Assembly (NCBI GenBank): GCA_039630235.1
Contig: JBCNVI010000009.1
Location: 1 to 46,566, forward strand
Reading direction: 5' to 3'
Source: Candidatus Hydrothermales bacterium
GTDB taxonomy: Bacteria; Hydrothermota; Hydrothermia; Hydrothermales; JAJRUZ01
Length of the DNA stretch: 46,566 nt
Positions 41,402-46,566 of the stretch are shown here, piece by piece. Each line of letters opens with the position of its first letter. Positions within the stretch are counted from its first letter, which is position 1. Both the position numbers and the translations under genes were made by a program. The notes below the pieces were generated by a model. It saw nothing but the letters and a program-made list of their open reading frames with translations, made no database searches and was not told the DNA's origin.

Positions 41402-42334
41402 ATGAGAGTATGTGTTTTAGGAGCAGGCGGAATTGTAGGTAGAACTCTTTTGAAAGTTTTAGAAGAAAGAAATTTTCCCGTAGATGACATTATACTTTTT
41501 GGAACAGAAGAAAAGGAGTTAATTTTAGAGGGGAAGGTCTTTAAAATTGAAAAATTTAGGGGGAAGGTGCCAGATTGTGATATTTTCTTTTCTTGTTTAG
41601 AAGATGAAGAGGCCAAGGAAGTGGTGCCCGAGATAGTAAAAAGGGGAAAAAGGGTTATAGATAACTCATCAGCTTTTAGGCTAGAGGAGGGTGTTCCTCT
41701 TGTTGTTCCTGAGGTAAACAAAGATCATCTTAAAAAGAGTGATTTGCTTATTGCAAATCCAAATTGTTCTACAATTCAGCTTGTTCTTTCAATTTCACCC
41801 TTTCTGAGATTTGGTATTAAAAAAATATTTGTTTCAACTTACCAATCAGTTTCAGGTGCGGGAAAAAAGGGGCTTTATGCTTATCAAAAAGAAAAAAGGG
41901 GGGAGATTTTAACTAATAGTCCCTTTCCATTTAAGATATTTGAGAACCTTTTTCCCTATGTTGGCGAGATAAAAGATGGAGAGTCTAAGGAGGAGAGGAA
42001 AATTTTTTTAGAAAGTAGAAAAATTTTAAAAAATGATAATTTGGAGATTTATGCAACCTGTGTGAGGGTGCCTGTCCCTTACGTTCATTCTCAGTCTGTT
42101 TTTGTAGAGTTTGAAAAAGAGGTTAGTTTAGATGAATTAAAGGATGAGATTGAAAAAAGGAGTTATTTAGTTTATGATGAGATTCCGGTCCCTAATAGGT
42201 ATATAGATAAAGATGTGGTAGGTGTTGGAAGGATAAGAGTAAGGAAAAATGTTTTGAGTTTCTTTTCCTGTATGGATAACTTAAGGAAGGGAGCTGCTAC
42301 CAATGCAGTACAGATAGGTGAATTTTATGTCTGA
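41402..42334 (+). CDS. asd: Aspartate-semialdehyde dehydrogenase
   Basis: A 310-residue NADPH enzyme making aspartate semialdehyde for lysine, threonine and methionine. The nucleotide site is VLGAGGIVGRTLL (5-17). The catalytic Cys122 lies in IANPNCSTIQL; STYQSVSGAGKKG and TCVRVPVPYVHSQ hold the active-site Gln and His. C-terminal NLRKGAATNAVQI is typical. Length is slightly short (usual 330-340). It begins six bases after the sucC stop and overlaps the sigma-factor start by 8 bases. Confidence 0.93.
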   Translation: MRVCVLGAGGIVGRTLLKVLEERNFPVDDIILFGTEEKELILEGKVFKIEKFRGKVPDCDIFFSCLEDEEAKEVVPEIVKRGKRVIDNSSAFRLEEGVPLVVPEVNKDHLKKSDLLIANPNCSTIQLVLSISPFLRFGIKKIFVSTYQSVSGAGKKGLYAYQKEKRGEILTNSPFPFKIFENLFPYVGEIKDGESKEERKIFLESRKILKNDNLEIYATCVRVPVPYVHSQSVFVEFEKEVSLDELKDEIEKRSYLVYDEIPVPNRYIDKDVVGVGRIRVRKNVLSFFSCMDNLRKGAATNAVQIGEFYV

Positions 42335-43565
42335 TAAAAAGTCTTTTGGAGATAAGGTTTTAGAGATCTATTTTAAGGAGATTTCAAGATATGAGATATT
42401 ACCTCCTGATGAGATAGATGCGCTTGTTTTAAAGGCACAAAAGGGTGATAAGGTAGCAAAAGAAAAGGTTGTTCATTCTTTGTTGAGGATGGTTGTAAGT
42501 ATTGCGATGAAATATAGGGATTATGGAGTTCCAGTTCAAGATCTTATAAACGAGGGTAATTTAGGGCTTTTAAAGGCAATTGATAAGTTTGATCCCTCTA
42601 AGGGTGTTCATTTTATAGGTTATGCTCCCTATTGGATAAAGCAGGCTATAACAAGAGCACTTGATGAGCAGTCTACTACGGTTAGGATTCCTTCTGAGCA
42701 TAGAGCAGCTTTAAGGAAAATAAAGAGGGTAAAGGAAGAGCTTGGATATAGAAAGGGGGGAATAAAGGATGAAGAGATAGCGAAGATGACAGGTTTACCG
42801 CTTGAAGAGATAAAATTTGCAAAATCTATAATCTCACAGGAGTTATCTTTGGATCATCTTCCTTTAGAGGGTGAGGAAAAGTCTTCATGGGAGGAAATAC
42901 TTGATCAAAAGTCTTTACCTTCTCCTGAAGTTGAGTTTGCCGAGGAAAAGAAGAAGTTAAAAATAAGGGAAATATTATCAACTTTATCTTTAAGGGAAAG
43001 GTTAATAATATATCTTTATACTGGTACTGAGTTTTCCTGTTATGAGATTTTAAAGATAGTAAAGGATTATGTAAAGATGATGGGTTATGATGTAAATCCG
43101 AAGCAAGTTATAGTTGATACTATTCATAGGATTATAAATGAGTCGTTAGATGAAAAGACCAAGCTCGGGAGGATAAGTGTTAAGTACCTTGAGATTTTAA
43201 AGAAGACGAACGATCTTGATTTATGGAAAAAGCTGGCTGAGAACAAAAATTTGATAAAAAGTATCTTTTCTTCAGATAGAATAGATTTAAGGGAGGCGGT
43301 TCTTATTCATAGATATTGGAAGTATATTGAGGATGAGGTTGAGAGGAAGAAGATATTTTTGAAGTGGTTAAAGGAGATTTTTCCGAATGAAAGGGAAAAG
43401 AGGAATGTTTTTTTGCTTTATTATGCTCTTGATTCAGGATTTCCTCAAATCCTTGAGGTTATTGGGGATTTACTTCACATATCAAGGGAAAGGGTAAGGC
43501 AGATAAAGGAGAGGACTATGAAGGAGCTTCAAAAAATCTTTAAGAGGGAGAAGATAGAAATTTGA
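42327..43565 (+). CDS. Sigma-70 family RNA polymerase factor with enlarged region 4
   Basis: A 412-residue sigma factor. Region 1.2 is at about 8-40; region 2 at 45-115 (DLINEGNLGLLKAIDKFDPSKG and GYAPYWIKQAITRAL); region 3 at about 125-200. At 212-233 LREILSTLSLRERL-like sequence looks like the start of region 4. Instead of the usual helix-turn-helix, about 120 residues follow (234-352), then a complete second region 4 at 353-405 with NEREKRNVFLLYYAL and HISRERVRQIKERTM. The extra part may be a diverged region-4 copy. I start at ATG 42327 (AGGTG six bases upstream), not the GTG three codons earlier. Being without a long N-terminal region 1.1, it could be an alternative or the main factor. 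Confidence 0.85.
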   Translation: MSDKKSFGDKVLEIYFKEISRYEILPPDEIDALVLKAQKGDKVAKEKVVHSLLRMVVSIAMKYRDYGVPVQDLINEGNLGLLKAIDKFDPSKGVHFIGYAPYWIKQAITRALDEQSTTVRIPSEHRAALRKIKRVKEELGYRKGGIKDEEIAKMTGLPLEEIKFAKSIISQELSLDHLPLEGEEKSSWEEILDQKSLPSPEVEFAEEKKKLKIREILSTLSLRERLIIYLYTGTEFSCYEILKIVKDYVKMMGYDVNPKQVIVDTIHRIINESLDEKTKLGRISVKYLEILKKTNDLDLWKKLAENKNLIKSIFSSDRIDLREAVLIHRYWKYIEDEVERKKIFLKWLKEIFPNEREKRNVFLLYYALDSGFPQILEVIGDLLHISRERVRQIKERTMKELQKIFKREKIEI

Positions 43566-44371
43566 GGATAGGTTTTTATCAACTTAAACCTTTACATGGT
43601 GAAAAGGAGAAGAATTTAGAGATTATTAAAGAGGTAATAAGAAAGAGTAGAGCTGAGATTCTTGTTTTTCCAGAGCTTGCTACGTCTGGTTATTTAGTTC
43701 CTGATAGAGAATTTTTAGAGAAGAATTCTTTTAGTGTTCCGGATAGTAGAGAGTTTGAGGATCTTTTGAAAGTAGTGAGGAGTACGGGTACTGTTTCAGT
43801 TATTGGATTTCCTGAAAAGTTTAATGAAAGATTTTATAATTCAGCTTTATATATTTTGCCTGATGGGAGTTTTGGTGTTTATAGGAAGGTTCATCTTTTT
43901 TATAAGGAGAAGTTATATTTTGAGGGAGGGGATAGTGTAGAAAGTGGTATATTTGAGTATGGTGGTTTTAAGTTTGGTGTTATGATTTGTTTTGATTGGT
44001 TTTTTCCTGAGCAGGTGAGGTATTTAGTGTTAAAGGGTGTGAATATGATTTTGCACTGTGCCAATTTAGTTTTACCCTGGTCTCAGAGGGCTATGAGGAT
44101 TTATTCAGTTATAAATAGAGTTTTTACGTTAACATCAAATAGGATTGGTGAGGAAAGATACAAAGACGATGTTTATGTTTTTACTGGAAAGAGTCAGATA
44201 GTTTCGCCATCGGGAAAGATACTCGCAAGAGCAAATTCAAAGAGTGAGGTACTAAGAGTCAAAGATTTAGATCTAAGCGAATCTTATAATAAAAATATCA
44301 ATGAGTTTAATAATATCTTTGAAGATCTTAAAAGATTTTATCCTTACAAGGAGTTAAAGGATTGGAAATAA
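43562..44371 (+). CDS. Nitrilase-superfamily carbon-nitrogen hydrolase
   Basis: A 269-residue amidase. The Glu-Lys-Cys triad is visible as Glu38 (LVFPELATSGY), Lys109 (YRKVHLF) and Cys143 (MICFDWFFPE). GDSVESGIFEYGGFKFGV lies between the last two. The length is typical of single-domain members such as omega-amidase or N-carbamoylputrescine amidase types, but the substrate cannot be assigned. It starts at TTG 43562 within the sigma-factor stop (4-base overlap); no ATG is near in frame. It ends inside the helicase start. Confidence 0.88.
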   Translation: MRIGFYQLKPLHGEKEKNLEIIKEVIRKSRAEILVFPELATSGYLVPDREFLEKNSFSVPDSREFEDLLKVVRSTGTVSVIGFPEKFNERFYNSALYILPDGSFGVYRKVHLFYKEKLYFEGGDSVESGIFEYGGFKFGVMICFDWFFPEQVRYLVLKGVNMILHCANLVLPWSQRAMRIYSVINRVFTLTSNRIGEERYKDDVYVFTGKSQIVSPSGKILARANSKSEVLRVKDLDLSESYNKNINEFNNIFEDLKRFYPYKELKDWK

Positions 44372-46566
44372 AAGAGCCCTTAGATTTAACTTTTATAGTT
44401 AACGAACCTGGTAAAACTCTTAAGGATAGATTTGAGCAATTAATAAAGGACTGTAGATTTTTGACTGTCTTGTTGGTTACTTTTATGTAAATGGATTCTA
44501 TTCCATATACAGGGCGCTTGAGAATACGGAAAGAATAAGGATTCTCGTAGGAATTAAAACATCTAAGGAAATTTATGATTTAATAAAAGCGGCAGAAAGT
44601 AAAAATCAAGATCTATTTCAATTTTCTCACTTTGAAGCAAAACAGATGATCGGAAAAATAGTGGAGGAGGAATTTTCAGAGTCAGAAGATAATTTAGATG
44701 TCGAAGAGGGTGCCAAAAAATTTGTTGAGTGGATTAAAAGTGGTAAACTCCAGTGAGGGTCTATCCCCTGCAGAATATCCACGCAAAGCTGTACATTATA
44801 ACTTTCAAGGAGGGAGATAGGGATGTGGGAAGAGTAATTACAGGTTCGAGTAATTTTACTCAATCTGGACTTATTGATAATTTAGAGTTTAACGTTGAGT
44901 TAAAAAACCGTGCTGACTATGAGTTTGCAAAAAGAAAATTTGAAGAATTGTGGGAAAGGGCTGTAGATGTAAATGAAAGCTTTGTTCAAACGATAAACAA
45001 GAGAACTTGGTTAAACTCAGAGATTACTACCTATGAACTCTATTTAAAATTTCTGTACGAATATTTTAAAGATAAGTTAAGTAGAAAAGATGAGGTATCT
45101 CTTGAATATGTGCCTGAAAATTTTAAGAAGTTTACCTATCAAGAGCAAGCGGTTTTGAACGCTAAAAGGGTTCTAGAGGAGTATGGTGGAGTTTTTATTT
45201 CTGACGTTGTTGGTCTTGGTAAAACCTACGTTGCCGCGATGCTAGTAAGCCAGCTTGGTGGAAGAATAGTGGTTATAGCGCTTCCTGCACTTCTTAGTAG
45301 AAATAACCCTGGTTCTTGGCCTAATGTTTTTTCTGATTTTCACGTTCGGGCCGATTTTGTTTCTACCGGTAAACTTGATGAGGCAAAGGAGCACATGAAA
45401 AAGAGAGAATATAAAAATATCATCATTGACGAATCTCACCGTTTCAGAAATGAATCAACTATAAGTTATGAAGAAATATCCGAAATATGTCGAGGTAAAA
45501 GAGTGATCCTTGTCTCTGCTACGCCCTATAATAATTCGCCAAGAGATATCTTTAATCAGATAAAACTATTTCAGGCTCCCAGAAATAGCAGTATTCCCAA
45601 TCTTCGTAATCTTGAGGATTTCTTTAAAGAAATGGAAAAAAAGATAAAGAAGGTAGACAGGAGTAAAGACTACTCAAAATATCTTGAGACTGTTAGAAGT
45701 TGTGCAAGGGAAATGAGAGATAAAGTTTTAAAGTACATAATGGTTAGAAGGACAAGGAGTGAGATTGAGAGATATTTTCCTGAGGATTTAAAAAATAACA
45801 ACGTTAAGTTTCCGGAGATAGAGCCCCCAAGACCTGTTTTCTATGAGTTAAATGATGAGGAAGATAAAATATTCATGGAAACTGTAAGTCTTATAACTCA
45901 GGATTTAAAGTATTCACGTTATAAGCCCCTAATTTATTTAGTTAAGCCTGTTGGTCCCTTGGAGATACAAGCCCAGCAAAACTTAGACGGGTTCATGAAG
46001 GTTCTACTTGTAAAAAGGCTTGAAAGTAGTTTTTATGCCTTTTTGTAAAAGTATCGAACGGTTCATAGTTTCTTATGAAAAGTTTATAGAAACATATAAA
46101 AAGGGCTATGTTTATGTGAGCAAGAAATACATTAATAGGATCTTTGAACTTAGGGATCAAGGAGATGATGAGGCAATTCAAAAGCTGGTTGAGGAGGGTA
46201 AAGCAGAGTGCTATAGAGCAAAAGAATTTAAAGAAAACTTTATAGATGATCTTAACCACGATCTCAGGATCCTAAAAAATATTAAGTCGATGTGGGAAAA
46301 TATAAAAAGAGATCCTAAATTAGAGACTTTTATTAAGAAACTTGAGACCGATCCTATTTTAAGTAAAGACTCAAAGCTAATCATATTCACTGAGTCCAAG
46401 GAGACGGCAGAATACCTAACTGAGGCCATAAACTCAAAGTTTGGTGAAATAGCTCTGATGTTTCATGGAAACTCGCCTGAAATAGTTAGGGATAAGGTTA
46501 TAGAAAATTTTGATGCAAGAGCAAAGGTTAAAAAGGATGATTGTAGAATTTTAGTTTCTACCGAGG
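44362..46566 (+). pseudogene. SNF2-family helicase with N-terminal PLD domain, three frameshifts, runs off window
   Basis: Three frames must be joined. The first begins at TTG 44362 (AAGGAG 8 bases upstream) and reads IKEPLDLTFIVNEPGKT. After a lost base in the T-run at 44458-44462 the frame continues FDCLVGYFYVNGFYSIYRAL and IRILVGIKTSKEI, a phospholipase-D-like fold. A second lost base near 44746-44753 leads to NIHAKLYI (HxK motif) and GSSNFTQSG. The helicase core follows: GVFISDVVGLGKTYVA (Walker A), IIIDESHRF (DESH) and LVSATPYNN. A third shift, one extra base at 46040-46047, leads to YEKFIETYKKG, then IIFTESKETAEYL and ILVSTE at the window end. Such PLD-SNF2 proteins act on DNA and often sit near restriction-modification or defence genes. 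Confidence 0.8.

Noticed and set aside
44627-44863. 78-codon minus-strand open frame across the helicase region
   Set aside because: It spans a frameshift site in the helicase gene and shows no motif of its own.
1-46566. CRISPR array, insertion sequence or rRNA genes
   Set aside because: No regularly spaced repeats, transposase motifs, terminal inverted repeats or rRNA-like stretches were seen.

Overview
The window is AT-rich and densely packed. Most neighbouring genes overlap by 1-20 bases or sit a few bases apart, TTG starts are common, and arginine is mostly AGA/AGG. A complete Tol-Pal operon shows a diderm envelope. A subtilase ends in a Por/type-IX-like sorting domain. A MvhADG-HdrABC hydrogenase/heterodisulfide-reductase complex, formate-tetrahydrofolate ligase and a TtuA/TtuB-type tRNA thiolation pair suggest a thermophilic, hydrogen-using anaerobe. 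Candidate phyla such as WOR-3/Hydrothermota would fit, but this placement is inference, not something the sequence proves.

Layout. 1-3156 (minus): a truncated GT-C-type membrane glycosyltransferase, class II fumarase and a class V aminotransferase. 3297-15224 (plus): hdrCBA-mvhDGA, a hydrogenase protease, fhs, hypA, then hypB-hypF from its own promoter. 15212-19841 (minus): TSUP transporter, TtuB-like sulfur carrier, secreted subtilase, scpA and an FkbM methyltransferase. 19912-23563 (plus): HtpX-like protease, small lipoprotein, hypCDE. 23673-28766 (minus): pal-cpoB-tolQ-tolR-tonB/tolA-tolB and a DUF1028-TPR protein. 28951-37075 (plus): a large membrane protein, tRNA-Glu(CTC) and tRNA-Gln(CTG), degP, lepB, ttuA, a family-2 glycosyltransferase, a PIG-L deacetylase and a short BshC-like protein. 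37059-38501 (minus): YbbR-domain protein and macro-domain protein. 38540-46566 (plus): an unrecognised 563-residue protein, sucC, asd, an unusual sigma-70 factor, a nitrilase-family amidase, and a PLD-SNF2 helicase that carries three frameshifts and runs off the window.

How the genes work together. The hdr/mvh genes encode a cytoplasmic flavin-based electron-bifurcating hydrogenase. The adjacent protease and the six Hyp proteins, split over two loci, mature its [NiFe] centre. fhs inside the same run links hydrogen oxidation to one-carbon/folate chemistry. TtuB and TtuA, 14 kb apart, would together thiolate tRNA. PIG-L and the BshC-like protein beside TtuA suggest further thiol chemistry.

The points most worth a second look are: the sigma factor with about 120 extra residues splitting or duplicating region 4; promoters whose -10 box lies 5-6 bases before the start codon (leaderless mRNAs); cpoB, which appears to start at ATA; a TtuB that carries one residue after its Gly-Gly; the BshB/BshC-like pair with a GT2 instead of BshA; and the frameshifted helicase. 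I found no CRISPR array, insertion sequence, rRNA or replication origin.
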